64,000 nt of DNA, from assembly GCA_014898415.1 (NCBI GenBank), contig RCTD01000001.1:2728001-2792000 (forward strand), written 5' to 3'. The notes beneath the pieces were generated by a model. It was not told the DNA's origin. It ran no database searches and saw only the letters and a list, made by a program, of their open reading frames with translations. Position 1 is the first letter of the stretch. The number at the start of each line of letters is the position of its first letter. Below, piece after piece: positions 12,599 to 24,561 of this stretch. The position numbers were made by a program, and so were the translations under genes. This DNA comes from Stromatinia cepivora. Lineage: Eukaryota > Ascomycota > Leotiomycetes > Helotiales > Sclerotiniaceae.

Positions 12599-13024
12599 AT
12601 GGCGAGTATGTTAAAGCCTTGATATCTGGAACTTTTGCAGTCCATAATACTGATTTCGCGCTTTTCAGAATCCAAGAACTCGTCCCAACATAACCAGTCG
12701 AAGAAGGCTCACCGTAACGGGTACGAACTCCTACATATTATGGCGATCAACAGGCGCAAAGACTACCTATCTAAGATAATAATCAGTTTTGGATGAATGC
12801 GCGGCTAATTTATTATCGATGCACAGTATCAAGAAGCCAAAGACCTCCAGATACCCATCCCTCAAGGGTACCGATCCTAAGTTCAGAAGAAACCACAGAC
12901 ATGCTCTCCACGGCACAATGAAGGCTTTGGTTCGTCCTCCTTCCGATGACCAGTTTCCGCCGCATTCGAGTACTGACTATTGTTACAGAAGGAGTTGAAG
13001 GAGGGCAAACGGGAGTCCGCATGA
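12599..13024 (+). CDS. RPL29: 60S ribosomal protein eL29 (RPL29)
   Basis: Four exons: 12599-12605, 12669-12720, 12827-12929 and 12989-13024, giving 65 residues. The protein is the classic short basic eL29: MAKSKNSSQHNQSKKAHRNG, then IKKPKTSRYPSLKGTDPKFRRN, then HRHALHGTMKALKEL. It is a component of the large ribosomal subunit in the cytoplasm. All splice phases match. The first exon is only 7 nt (ATGGCGA), so the second intron-bearing codon (Lys) is split between exons 1 and 2. Three introns in 198 coding bases is a high density, common in ribosomal protein genes of filamentous fungi. Confidence 0.95.
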
Positions 13025-14694
13025 ACATGATAATTTCTTCTCTCAATGGGGTTTGGTTGTGGCAGTAGTTGCATTCCAACATTTTGCTCTACAAGAAAGT
13101 GGAAGCAAGCCGCCGGTTTACACTGGGATTAGACACTGGGCGCGATAGTACTATCCATTGAATCAACACAAGCTACACCATCCGACGAACCTCAAATTTC
13201 ACCTTGTGAGGATAAGTGCAGAACGACCTTCTTTCCCATGAATCCCATATTCCATTACCCGTTTCCCTCCCCGAATCCGTTTCTTTTAGAAGCAATCATC
13301 AACACAGGCATTTGTGTGTACAGCTTTTAGAGCCATTTCTCTATGCTCTCTAGCTGAAAGGATATTTTCTTTTCGTGCCAAGATCAAACCCCAAACCCCT
13401 TCATTACCAAACACTTTTTCTCAATACTCTATGAGGCAATGGTGCATGACGAAGGGGTTACAAATTGTGGATGTAGAATCTCGAGTCATAGTACCTAGAT
13501 AGATATCTTGACTTTCCATGAGTGAATGGACTTCTTAATATGATAATATTAATTCATTGATTATTATAATTTGGATCTGTATTAGACAATGGCCACACAC
13601 CGTTCAGGATGTATGAAGTGTGAAGTGAATTGATTTAGTGAAGAGATCTGGAGATTTACCTTCATTTCTTATACCTGGTAACTTTTTCAAATACCAATTA
13701 TATATGTTATCTATACTGGTGAATTTGAATGTGAAACATACCTCTTTTTCTTTATTCTTCATGGTGTTCTTCGCATTGGCTTTTCGGTATTGTCTGACTT
13801 GCACTGTGGCATCCTATGAGTCGTCCTTATGTATATGTATATGTATATTGGTTCGTACCTGGTTCGGGCCTTTTACTTCTAAAAGAGCTTATTGCTCCGC
13901 ATCTACCCAGTACCGGTAACTCCTCACCCTCCTCCTGCAAGGTGCTTCTTTCAATTACGAACGTTATTTTCGCCTCCCCGCCTCTTTCATAAGAGGAATA
14001 TTTAGTACCGAGCAACAGACTAACCAGTCCCTCAAAAACCTTGGCACACAAAACAGGTCTATCTACTAGGTATCTATTTTATCTATTACTGGTTCTTTAC
14101 GGAATAATCCCTCGACTCAACCCAGCACATATTACCTTCTTTGTTATTGTATCAAAAGTACTCCGTACAATCACTACCAGCCAGTGACGATCGGTATTTT
14201 TTTTTGGACATTTTGGAAATTGGGAACCAGGAACCAGGAACCAGGGACCAGTAACTCAGAAAAAGGTTTTTGGTCTCGAGTCATCTTCATATCTCCAGCC
14301 TTGATCTTGACTTCGAAGCTTTTGTTAGGTATTTCCCAAAACCACCTAAACCTTGAAGAATCTCTCTCTATTGGTTCACTATCACCCACTTCTAATCCAC
14401 CTCAACTTACTTTACAAAATACACGAGCCTATCCTGTGCATTTATTTTTTGCTCCTCAGCAGGCCCTGCAGGTAGCAAGCAAGCGTTGTCGGTATTTACT
14501 CTGAAGCAGATCTCTCTAATTTTTGGGGTCGAGGCTTTTGCCTGGAAACTTGCAATCTTCCTCGCATTGACATTTATCGGATGTGTTTCACATTTCGCCC
14601 CGTTTCCTCCTAAAGCGAATCTCCAATCTTTTCTATTCCAGCATACAGCATACATCATCGGGTTCTGAATCTGAAAGCAGCACTTTGAACAGTT
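13025..14694. other. Intergenic region of 1.67 kb, VTS1 promoter and leader
   Basis: No supported gene. An AT-rich part lies at about 13500-13780. A short tandem repeat of AACCAGG (about four copies) lies at 14224-14252. The segment from about 14400 probably belongs to the VTS1 leader; several out-of-frame ATG triplets occur there. Open frames on both strands are short and without domains. Confidence 0.45.
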
Positions 14695-16663
14695 ATGCTC
14701 AATATGTCTGCCGGCCACGTAATAGGCAATCGCAACAGCACTCCCGTCGAGTCTACCAATACTTCATCACTACGACCTCCATCATCACGCGCTGTCGGCT
14801 CAGGTCATCACCTTCGAGCTTCTGCAGACATGGCCGCATTTTCAGGTTCACCTTCTGCAAGCCGTGGTCAAGCCAGGCCTTCATCCGATTTCTATGGCAC
14901 TCAACAAATCCAAAGTCAGGGCATCTCTGACAATGATGCTTCTGACTCGATGGCTCAACAATGGATCGCCGACATTGATCAATATGAGAACACATTGGAA
15001 GAAATGGCAGCTGCAACTTTGGATCAAGACTTCAAGGATGAGTTGAGCGCAATAGAACAATGGTTTAGAGTCCTGAGTGAGGCTGAACGAACCGCTGCTC
15101 TGTATGCTCTACTTCAACAAACAACTCAAGTACAGATTCGTTTCTTTATACAAGTCTTACAGCAGATGGGCAAAGGCCATCCTATGTCTGGTGTCTTGTC
15201 GCCCGCAAACTTCGATAAAGGTTCGTCTTAAATATCTCGGCTTCACAAATCTCCTGAGATTTAGCTAATCAATTTTTTGCTTCAGATCCTATGTCAAGTC
15301 GACTCAACGATGCAATGAATAAAACAAATGTTGATGGCTCGAGAAATTCTATGGGTCGTCCTCCCGCTACCCCATCTACGAAGAGGCTCTCAGCGCTAGA
15401 TCCATCTGTTATAAATAGTATGTTTCCAGATGCTGCGGCTGCCATCGCCACCAAAAAGGCAGAATATACCCAGAAAATGGGCAATCCTCCCACCTCAAAC
15501 AGAAATAGTGCAGCATACGATAACCGTGCTTCTCTCACGGCACCTCTCATCTCTGGTCCCGGAGACTCATCAGATAACAACGCACCTCCCGTCTCACCTT
15601 GGGGGTCTCGCAGTAATGACCAGGCAAACAGGCCCAAGTCATCTTCAGGTCAGGCACCAATGGGCCAGTTTATGCAGCCGCCTCCCTCAGCTGGCGGCTT
15701 GCGCTCACCCAGACCAACTCAAATTCAAGGATCATCTAACCTCCAAAATACTGTGATTAACGCTCCGGATAATACTGGCCCTGATATGCCACTACTTTCA
15801 CCATATAATGCAGGGAATGGAAACTGGGCCTCGATGGTCAACACACCAATGGTTCCCAACTTCAATACGGCAAGCAGCAACACTCAAGCTGATATGGTCG
15901 CAAACGCTACGGCCATGAAATTGGCGGCTCTTTCCACAGTTAATAATCGTTTTGCTTTGGATGATGTACGAAAGTACCGCCGTGCTAGGTCCAACGATGG
16001 TGGACAGGTTCCACCTTCTCCTGGTCTTCCCAATAATATGCCCAACGCAAACGTTGTCATGATTAATGAACACGGTCAGATCTTAAGTCGAGACCAGGTT
16101 CTAGGGCTTCAAGCTCAACAGCAGCATTCTTTCGGAGGTAGGCAGTCCAGACCAAGCTCCCCAGGATTAGCCATGCAAGGCGGATTTGGCCAACTCAATT
16201 TCGCATCTCCACAAAATAACGGCTTTCTGGCCGCGTACGATGGAGTCTCGCCCCTACTCAACAATGGCATGGCTAACTTAAGTCTCAACGCATTTGGTAT
16301 GGGGCAGCACGAAGGGTATATTTCCGATCATAGTGAAATGGCGCGGGGCAGGTCGCCACGAGGAAGACGGGGCAGCTCAAAGCCTCCCGAGGATCCCACT
16401 GATCCTAGCCTTCTTCAAGATATTCCCAGCTGGCTGAGAAGTTTGAGATTGCACAAATATACCGATCAACTTAAGGATATGAATTGGACCGAACTTGTGG
16501 AACTAGACGACGAAGCATTGGAGAAGAGGGGTGTCAACGCTCTTGGAGCGAGAAGAAAGATGCTCAAAGTCTTCGAGCAAGTAAAGGGTAAGACTCCTGT
16601 AGTTATTTCGAGAGTGAAGCTAACATGGTTTCAGCCGCAAGAGCGGAGGGCAAGCTCTCATAA
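14695..16663 (+). CDS. VTS1: SAM-domain RNA-binding protein VTS1 (Smaug homologue)
   Basis: Three exons: 14695-15220, 15286-16587 and 16635-16663, 618 residues. The N-terminal third carries the conserved helical segment [20 protein letters not shown] through [12 protein letters not shown] (about residues 83-165). A long Ser/Asn/Pro-rich disordered region follows, and then a C-terminal SAM domain at about 553-609 ([20 protein letters not shown] through [14 protein letters not shown]). The basic surface GARRKMLK near the end is what contacts RNA hairpins in this family. Known homologues bind Smaug recognition elements and recruit CCR4-NOT for deadenylation in the cytoplasm. The last exon adds only AARAEGKLS after the SAM domain, placing the domain at the very C terminus as is usual. 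A second in-frame ATG at 14704 is an alternative start. Confidence 0.93.
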
Positions 16664-17345
16664 TTGCTTCAATTCTTTTGATTCCTTTCACCCAAATTAC
16701 GCATAGCATGATTGTTTTGAGTTCTGAATTGTATTTGAATACGAGAATATGCAAACAGCGAGTTGGTCATTCATACGGTTTAAGAAATGTGGGTATGAAT
16801 GATGTTGGATTCGTTTACAAGACATACACGCAGACAGCTTGGATCTTGAAATGCATAATTCAAAATCGTATCTTGAAATAGGAGTAGCGGTGAAGTTCTT
16901 CTCAAATAGTGATAATCATGTAATGTGATATTTTTACCTTACGCCTACTTAAATGTGATCAACAATCATTTATAAATTAAGAACAGGAGGATGAGTTGAG
17001 TTTATCTAGTTCCTCAATTATGTAAGAATGCGAAAATACGAAAATACGAAGATGCGAAAGTACGAAGGCCGCTAAAGATCATTTTACCATACACAGCCCC
17101 TGAATCCCAGCCCAAAAATGCTTAGAACCCTGATAAGATGGGAACACGCAAAGCCTAAACCTCACTAAATCACTGGGCAGTCGAGCCAGTGAAATTATCA
17201 TACACAATCCACGATGCTACTTTATTTCTTCACTCTGGATCGAATATGACTTGATCGAAGTCAAAGAAGCAAATCATATTGTTTCGTTTATCTACGGACA
17301 ATCAAGAGAGTTCCAGCTTGGGATACAAATATCGATATACTTGCA
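16664..17345. other. Intergenic region between VTS1 and the DUF2985 gene
   Basis: About 680 bp without a supported gene. A small tandem run of a 9-10 bp unit (gcgaaaatacgaaaatacgaa..) lies at about 17030-17065. The rest is expected to hold the VTS1 3' untranslated region and the next promoter. Confidence 0.4.
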
Positions 17346-18998
17346 ATGGCCGACCATGCTTCCACGACAAGTGGCGACAATAATGCCAATATGACTTCGC
17401 CTCCAGCGAATACCTCGCGCCAAGATGAACAATCTGGCGTCGAACCACTCCCCTCTCTAGAGGGATCTTCTCCTCAAAGTCCATCTTCTCCCTCTACCAA
17501 AGTCGAAGCTGACGCCGAAGAGACTACTCGAAGTAGGAGACGGTCAAGTACATTGAATAGTATTCGACGAGCTTCCAAAGTATTTGAGGAGTCGAATCCG
17601 CCTACGGGATTTTGTATTGCGACAGGGCAAATCGCATCGCAGGTACCATCGATAACCGATATCAGGAGAGGAAGTTTTGGGGCAGAGGGCTCGTCGGGCG
17701 ATAGACAGGTTCGAGATAAACAGCGACGGACTAGTACTTCACGAAGCACTATTTCACAATTGGGAGAACAGGGGAAGAACAGCAGGAAGGGTTCAGTAGG
17801 CATGAATACCTCTGATAGTATGCCATCCGCTACGGAAATCAGGCATGATGTTCTCCCTGAAGCTGCGGAGGAAGAGGAACATTCTGGAGCGTCTATTCAG
17901 GCGCATCGCGATCTGAAAGCCACATCTATTGCAACGAATCTTGATGTCAAGAACGATGTACTTGTCAAACCGATTTCAAACGTCCGGAGTAGCAGCGAGA
18001 AAAACGGTATATTTCACAACGCGAAGGTGGAAGATGGAAACAGAACAACCCCTTTTGATAATGGATACCAATTTCCACCTAAGCACTCATGGACCGTATC
18101 GACGGCCATATTTTTCAAAGCATTCTGGAAATTCTTCATCACCCCAGTGGGATTTCTCGTTACGATTTATGGATTGAATGTTGTAGCTTGGGGCGGTATG
18201 CTCTTCTTGCTCTTGTGCAATGCCTCACCAGCCATGTGTCGTCCAAGCTGCAACGATATCAACTCCCCTCGACGCATCTGGATCGAAATCGATTCCCAGA
18301 TTTTGAATGCTCTATTCTGTGTCACTGGATTTGGCACTATCCCCTGGAGATTTCGCGATCTCTATTATCTTCTCCAATACCGAATCGGCAAAAATGAAAT
18401 CGGTCTTCGAAGACTTGCCGGTATCAACCGCAGTTGGTTTCGACTAGCTGGCTCTCAGAATCTCTCACCAGAACTAGGGCCGGCTCAAATTGTCACCGAA
18501 GGCTCCAATGTGCCGCAATCCTCGGTTGCATTCCCCCTCGAGAAATCCCCCGATGCGCCACTGACGGGTATTCGCGCCCCTCCCACCGCCTTATGGAAAC
18601 TCGATTTTGTCGTTTGGACAATGGTATGGAATACGTTCCTCCAAGCCGTCCTCTCAGGTTTCATGTGGGGTCTCAACCGTTATGACCGTCCATCGTGGAG
18701 TACAGGTCTCTTTGTAGCATTAGCTTGTATTGTAGCTGCTTGTGGCGGTATCATGTCATTTGTGGAGGCGAAAAAAGTCAAGGCAATCGAAGGTGTGCCG
18801 GTCAGTGATGCGGATCGGGAAAAATTGAGCAGGGATAGGGAGTTGGGAATAGTACATTTTAATAATATTAACGATGAGATGCCGAAGGAGAAAAAGGGGA
18901 AGGGGGAGCGAGGAGAGAAGAAAAGTCCGCCAAGTACGTCTGAGGAGACGAGGCTGCAAGAAAGTATTGAGGAGGGAGTTGCTCAAATTGTTAGGTAG
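17346..18998 (+). CDS. DUF2985 integral membrane protein
   Basis: A single uninterrupted frame of 550 residues. The first 245 residues are hydrophilic, rich in Ser, Arg and Glu, with RRRSS and RRTSTSRST stretches that look like kinase sites. A membrane region follows with about four helices: near 255-295 (IFFKAFWKFFITPVGFLVTI), near 312-330, near 425-450 (VWTMVWNTFLQAVLSGFMWG) and near 457-480. Between the helices lies a Cys-containing loop (CNASPAMCRPSC), typical of the PLAC8-related DUF2985 family of fungi. The C-terminal 70 residues are charged and lysine-rich. The molecular function of the family is not established. Position as a single-exon gene between VTS1 and the deubiquitinase gives no functional clue. 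Confidence 0.85.
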   Translation: MADHASTTSGDNNANMTSPPANTSRQDEQSGVEPLPSLEGSSPQSPSSPSTKVEADAEETTRSRRRSSTLNSIRRASKVFEESNPPTGFCIATGQIASQVPSITDIRRGSFGAEGSSGDRQVRDKQRRTSTSRSTISQLGEQGKNSRKGSVGMNTSDSMPSATEIRHDVLPEAAEEEEHSGASIQAHRDLKATSIATNLDVKNDVLVKPISNVRSSSEKNGIFHNAKVEDGNRTTPFDNGYQFPPKHSWTVSTAIFFKAFWKFFITPVGFLVTIYGLNVVAWGGMLFLLLCNASPAMCRPSCNDINSPRRIWIEIDSQILNALFCVTGFGTIPWRFRDLYYLLQYRIGKNEIGLRRLAGINRSWFRLAGSQNLSPELGPAQIVTEGSNVPQSSVAFPLEKSPDAPLTGIRAPPTALWKLDFVVWTMVWNTFLQAVLSGFMWGLNRYDRPSWSTGLFVALACIVAACGGIMSFVEAKKVKAIEGVPVSDADREKLSRDRELGIVHFNNINDEMPKEKKGKGERGEKKSPPSTSEETRLQESIEEGVAQIVR

Positions 18999-19264
18999 CG
19001 ATGGTGTATGGTATATTGCGATTTTATGGGCTTGCTTGCATTGAATAGGAGAGAAACGGTTTTGCACATTCATACCAGCATTATCAAAGCGTTGGGTTTG
19101 GACCTAGATAATGTTTATAAACGTTTCAGCAGTATGGTATAAGTATATGATTACAAGATATACGATAATACCAAAAAAAAAATTTCCATCCAGGAGCCAA
19201 ATATATTACGTTGTAAATAACGTGAAGTGGTTTGGTTTAGTTTGAATGATTATTTATTTAGTTA

Positions 19265-19360
19265 TCTATTTATTGATCTATTTATTGATCTATTTATTGA
19301 TCTATTTATTGATCTATTTATTGATCTATTTATTGATCTATTTATTGATCTATTTATTCA
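19265..19360. repeat. 12-bp tandem array (tctatttattga)
   Basis: Seven perfect copies of the 12-mer tctatttattga are followed by one copy with a single mismatch. Because 12 is a multiple of three, the array encodes a repeating FIDL peptide in one frame, which is a by-product of the repeat. Confidence 0.95.
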
Positions 19361-19556
19361 TATAACTCACTATTTATCTATCTCTTCGTCCTATATATAT
19401 ATACAAGCTAAATAGAATACCTATCTAGATACCCACTCACTCACTCACTCACTCACCCACTCCCTAGGACCTAAATAAAGTTTCCACACTCTACTCTTCT
19501 CTATGATCTACCTTTCGATATTTAATTAAGATAGGAAGTATATTAATTTCAGTTTT

Positions 19557-19654
19557 TCTTTTGTTTTTTGTTTTTTGTTTTTTGTTTTTTGTTTTTTGTT
19601 TTTTGTTTTTTGTTTTTTGTTTTTTGTTTTTTGTTTTTTGTTTTTTGTTTTTTG
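19557..19654. repeat. TTTTTTG heptamer array, about 14 copies
   Basis: G residues recur every 7 bases exactly, from 19563 to 19654, giving 14 uninterrupted heptamer units on the plus strand. No unit differs, so the array is young or is being homogenised by slippage. Confidence 0.95.
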
Positions 19655-20342
19655 AGTAGGTGGATTTGGGTTTAGAATATTGAAGGGAAGGGGAAGGGAG
19701 GAGAAGGAAGAAGGGAGTTGTTTGGTTTTAACTCTGAGGTTTTGGGGCTTTTTGTTCTTTATTCTGGGGTCTGAGGTACTGGTCTGGGGGGGAAAGGGGT
19801 ATATGTGTGGATGGAGGGAGGATGGATGTCGGGTGTTGCTTATCCTATTATGGGTGAGAGTTGATGTATATACGAATAATGGATTATAAATTATGATAAA
19901 TTGTAGGTAATTAAGTGATGGATGGTAGGGTGATTTGGTTTGTGTGTGTATTTGGAGGGGAATGGGATGGAAGGAGATAGGGGGTATGGCCGTTGATCAA
20001 AAGGTGAGACGGGAAGATGAGATGGAAGATGTCCGTTGGGCAGTACATTTGTCAACGTCACATAGCACATGCGGGGTGGTATGATGTAGAATACGAGAAG
20101 ATGGATGAGAAAATGCGTCAGCATGTTTCCCTGCGACTCCTGCGACTCCTATCATTTCGCTGGTGCCAAAGTAGGACTGACTGGCATACTTCACTAGCAA
20201 GCCTTCCTGTATGCGTTGCTGTCACTCCAACAACCCAAACATTTTCAGTGATGCTAGGCCTTGGATATTGCATCACCCATTAACATCAAAATCGACATGT
20301 TAGAGCTAGGTCACTCAACCTCACCATCGCAAGTAATATTCC

Positions 20343-21439
20343 TCAACCCGACATTTCCAGATCCTCACCCCCACCACCTTTCTTCTGTTCCGCCGCCCTC
20401 GCCTTCGTCTTCTTTTTCGCTTCTTCAATCCACTCCTCGTATGCCTTAGGTCCCTCTTTCAACTTATCCCCCATCACACCCTTCAGTACTTCCCCGGCAA
20501 ACCCCACAAAATTATGTCTCCGTAAAGCATTCTCAAACTGCCACTCATTTCTCTTCTGTTCCTCCCTCATCAACAATTCCACATCCCCCATTTCCCTTGC
20601 CCTAACTCTCAAATCTCTCACCATCGCAAGTAAATTAAACCGTATCTCATTTGCCGGATATCGTGCTATTCTCCTCTGTAATACCGGTATAACTTTCTCT
20701 GGAAATTCCTCGATAGTAGAAGCTCCATGAGATATAGGTGCGGGTTGCAGACCATCAAGCTCATACAGTGTGCCGTTGATAGATGTATATGCGATGAAAT
20801 GATAGACATCTCCGTCCTCATCCCTAGACGATCGTTGCGTCTCGTCAACAAACGGACTTGATTTCGCAAAACTGTTATGAACATCTCTGATCAACTCGCT
20901 ATTACTGAGCGCCTCTCCTCTAAACTCTGCCGGAAATCCGGTGGTAAATTCTTTGAATTCGCGCAGCGGGACCCCAACATCTATCTCTCCATCTTTATTC
21001 AGAAGCACCGAGAGTAGAGCTTGGGTTCCACAGGCATTTTGTATAGTTTGCGCAGCGAAGAAAAGATTTTCCGCAGCAAAATAGTCGTAAGAGCCATCCT
21101 TGGGTGTGCCATCTTTGTTGGGAGCTTCTCCGACGGGATATTTGAAGAGGAATATGACGCCATAGACGGGGGAGAGTTGGCGCAAAAAATCGGAGTCTAG
21201 GGAAATCAGTTCTTCGAATTGTACATCTTTGACGCCCAGATTATCGAGAAGAAATGTAAAGACTCCCTATGCGGAGAAAGAGATTAGCTGTTTGTTTGTC
21301 TCCAAATCGAAGCCAGTGATAGATATATCTTACTGCGTCCGATTCAACTGGATACAATTGTTAGTATTTTTGGCATTGTATATAATTTATGCAAATGTTT
21401 AGAGATGCATTACTTACTGGTAGACCAGCCACCACTCAT
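20343..21439 (-). CDS. Ubiquitin C-terminal hydrolase, UCH37/UCHL5 (Uch2) type
   Basis: Three exons on the minus strand: 21439-21418, 21347-21334 and 21266-20343, 319 residues. The start MSGGWSTIESDAGVFTFLLD is the classic peptidase C12 beginning. Catalytic residues line up with the family: Q85 and C91 in QTIQNACGTQALLSVLL, H168 in DVYHFIAY and D183 in YELDGLQPAP. After the catalytic domain comes the UCH37-like helical tail (residues about 215-300) ending in a lysine-rich, Gly-rich segment. Homologues cleave ubiquitin chains and dock on the 26S proteasome and, in some lineages, on chromatin remodellers. The residue after the catalytic Cys is Gly, where Ala is more usual. Exon 2 is a micro-exon of 14 nt. 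The gene is convergent with the DUF2985 gene. Confidence 0.92.
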
Positions 21440-22636
21440 ATTTGCTATAGTTTAATGTACAATGCTTGTGGTGAGTGAGAAAGAGTTTTGAATTTGAGCT
21501 TCACAGATCTTTGGAGCTCAAGCTTCTGAACTACTAGGTACTAGGTAAGCTTCAGGTACGATGGATTACGTCTGGCGCTAACCCCTCCACACGTGACAGC
21601 CTCTAGACTAGCCCCATATTGCTTCCGGTGAACTTCCCTTGAACGGCAGAATGTGTTGGTTGCGAGTTGACCATGAGAATCATAAGTGAATGCACGTCAT
21701 TAAGGCTGTAGATCTTTGGGTTTGTATCTTACCGGGGGGTTGAAATAGATGGATTAATTGGAATTCCTAATTTGCTTTTCCGGAAAGCTGACTGTGTAGT
21801 AAGTCATTGAAGAAGTAAGGATAGATATCAGAGATATCACACATCATTCATTGCTTTATCACTATCATTTCAAAAATTTGAAAAAGCCAGTAGTTTATTT
21901 ATTTTATTGGTTAATTGATTGATTGAATGATAGATTGACTGATTTCCTGGTAGATTATCTAATAGATTATCTGGACACATTATCATTGCAACCCCAGATG
22001 TTTGCAAATCCAAATCCATTCCAATGCGCATTGCACAAAATAGCCGCTATTCTTAACTATAACGCCCACTGGTTTTTGTAGCCATCCATGGCTATCCATT
22101 GAGCCCATAAAGCTCAGCCCATTCAATAGTTCCTCCCCTTTTCAAACGCAGCCAAAAAACGCCGCCCAATGCAATATGCTGTAGTGGTATATAAAGGATC
22201 GTGGGTGCTGGTATTCGTACAAGAATGCATAGCGAAAGAAAATCGTTGAATTCGTGAATCGTTGGTCGGATATCAAGGAGAGTCGTTAGGATTGTGTATT
22301 ATTAAAAACAATAATTAAAGAGATCCGTAAATGTGATCTCGTAATCTGACAGTGTGCGCATAATCGCAAATTCGAACAAGGAATGAGGGTAATTTGATAT
22401 TAAAGCTCGCGACCTTTCCCCTTGGGATCCGCCGGAGTAGTTTCGAATGAAGAGTGAGGTAAAGGTTGAGGATGAGAAGTATAAGGGTTGAATTGAGGAA
22501 TATGCTGCATTTGTTGTTGCATATGGTGTGAAGATTGAGGTTCATATTTGATTGGGTCTATAGAAGACCTGGGCTCAAATCGAAAAGATGGTGTTGTGGT
22601 CCTGGTCGTAAATGTTAAATCGCCTTCGTTCGAGGT
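21440..22636. other. Intergenic region between the UCH gene and the Zn2Cys6 gene
   Basis: About 1.2 kb. A run of gattgattgaatgatagattgactgatt at about 21914-21942 is a degenerate tetranucleotide repeat. A CACGTG hexamer lies at about 21590. No coding sequence is supported; the part near 22300-22636 is probably the 3' untranslated region of the Zn2Cys6 gene. Confidence 0.4.
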
Positions 22637-24561
22637 CTATATCCACACGGTCGGAAGCACAAACCCGCCGAAATTGGAGCCGGAGCCCTGCCCTTCATAA
22701 AGAGCAAAATCTTCCCCATGTTCGCTGTAGGCAATAGAACCTTCCCCAAAATTCGAAGATGCCGGGCTATGATATCCACCAAACCCGCTAGGCGATGGAA
22801 TTCCCAAGTAGTGACTGGCGTATGGATCGAGAGTTAATGGAGGAATGGCTGCAGCAGAGATTGGATCGGGAGGCATGGTCATGATGTGCTCTTGGCTGTA
22901 GGTGAAAGCCGGGTTCCCATATGGAGAAATGGTGTTGAAATTGTCCTCCATGCTATAGCTGTGGTGTGAAAATGTCGGGAATGAAGCCGTACGTTCTGGC
23001 TGAACCCAACCCATGCGACTTCTGAATTTCGAAACCATATCAATGGGATACTCCATGAGATGAAGAGGAGTTTGCATATTGGAATCAGAAGTTTGGGAAA
23101 CGTTGATCGAGAACAATCGGCGAGCTATTTCTTCAATGGGGCCCAAAGAAAGACTTCCGAAGTATGCTGCTCCAACTTCAGGAAAAAGAGGTTCCACGAC
23201 CAAAGCAATGGTATAATAATGAGCAAGTATAACCAATGCTGAAGGAGATCCTCGTGTTTGCTGCAAAAACATTACAGGTAGCCAAAACAACCAAGCTCGA
23301 AGTGGGTTGAGCATCTCGAATCGCTGAACGGCGGTGTGGGATGGAGACACCTTTCGGACACCTCGAACAAAACTCATGAGCTGTTGGATAGCTTTGGTGT
23401 CTTCGCCGTTACTCTTTAGATGGACTTCCACCTTTTGAAGTTGTGCGTAGGCGCGTTGCAATGCGTCCAAGTCTTGCTTGCGTGGTTGACTAAGTTTTTT
23501 CTGGCCGGGCGCTGGAGATGGCGGCGCGGTTGGGAACGTACTTTGCTCTGCAATAAAATCGCCGAATTGAGATTCCATTTTCCAAGGTTGCATAGCGTCA
23601 ATGACCTATCAGATGTTAGTTGATGTTAACTATTAATACCCTAAAATAATATTTAAGCCATACAGATGAAGTCCCATGCATCAGCTGGGTCCAACCACGC
23701 CTATGTAAAGATTAGCGTCATGTTCTTTTCAAAATATCTTCATCAATGTCTTACCATTCCGTTGCTTGCCAGGAAAGGAGGAGAGAAGCACCCAAAACTG
23801 CATCTGAATTTTGTCTCGAAAATTCACCGATAGCTTCTTGCAAGCCTTTGAGAGCAATACCACGATGTATGTATGCCATATTCGCCGTGAGGGGGCAATC
23901 TGTCAACCAAGCTAAATGGGTGGCAGACAATGCAAGTAAAGCATGCATGACGAAAGGATAGCTCGAGCCAATCTTAAGCAAGCTAGGGCCTGGTTAGAAT
24001 TTCCGTCCTCCGTTCTATAAAGTACATCAACTTACAGTGGAATTTGTCGAGTCCAGATGGTGAAATTGCCGGCATCATGGATGCTGAGCTCACTGGAAAC
24101 GGAAGCAACATGATGAATGAGACGAAGGTCTTCGAAAGTGAAATACTGAGGGTTGGGAGCTGGATAGATATACAGATCAGGGAAGGGAAAGTTCCCGGTC
24201 TGTTGCCAACACTCAATATCTGCTTCGATTTCCGGGGTCCATAACAAGTCTGCTTTCTCGGGGGTGGCAGCTCGCTCCTCTTGTACTGGCATGTCCATAT
24301 ATGGACAGCGACAATTATGTTTCGTACAGTTTCGACTAACTTATTGTTAATATGGGAGCCTCGCGCCACTAGACAGCTGTGCTTTCACCGACATACCATT
24401 GAGGGAAGCTCTCATCGCAGCGAATGTGTCTACGTTTGCAGGTTTCACAACCCTTTCGAGATTTGGTGTGACTATTTCAAGTTCAGTCTTTGTTCGCAGG
24501 TGTGTTGCGAGTGGTATATATCTTACCTCCTACGAGGGGGTCCACCTCCAGGTCCGGCCAT
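22637..24561 (-). CDS. Zn2Cys6 fungal transcription factor (UPC2-like layout)
   Basis: Six exons on the minus strand: 24561-24527, 24471-24397, 24335-24036, 23982-23755, 23700-23664 and 23605-22637, about 547 residues, with all phases matching. A Zn2Cys6 binuclear cluster lies at residues 20-47 (KGCETCKRRHIRCDE, then QCRNCTKHNCRCPYMD), spacing CX2CX6CX6CX2CX6C. Two introns cut the cluster. A fungal transcription-factor middle-homology region follows (FTFEDLRLIHHVASV; HALLALSATHLAWLT; SLLLSWQAT; WLFWLPVMFL), and then a Tyr/Ser/Pro/Gly-rich tail. This matches nuclear C6 regulators of the UPC2/fungal_trans_2 kind; the regulated pathway cannot be told from sequence and no metabolic cluster lies beside it. 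Confidence 0.9.

Larger units (their letters stand above)
18999..20342. other. Intergenic region with simple-repeat arrays
   Basis: This 1.3-kb spacer between two convergent genes is dominated by simple repeats, annotated separately: a 12-bp array (19265-19360), a CACT run (about 19436-19456) and a TTTTTTG heptamer array (19557-19654). A G-rich purine stretch follows at about 19680-19830. A predicted peptide of repeated FIDL units comes only from the 12-bp array and is not a gene. Confidence 0.6.

Noticed and set aside
19227..19415. Frame with repeated FIDL peptide
   Set aside because: Produced by the 12-bp tandem array; no gene context.
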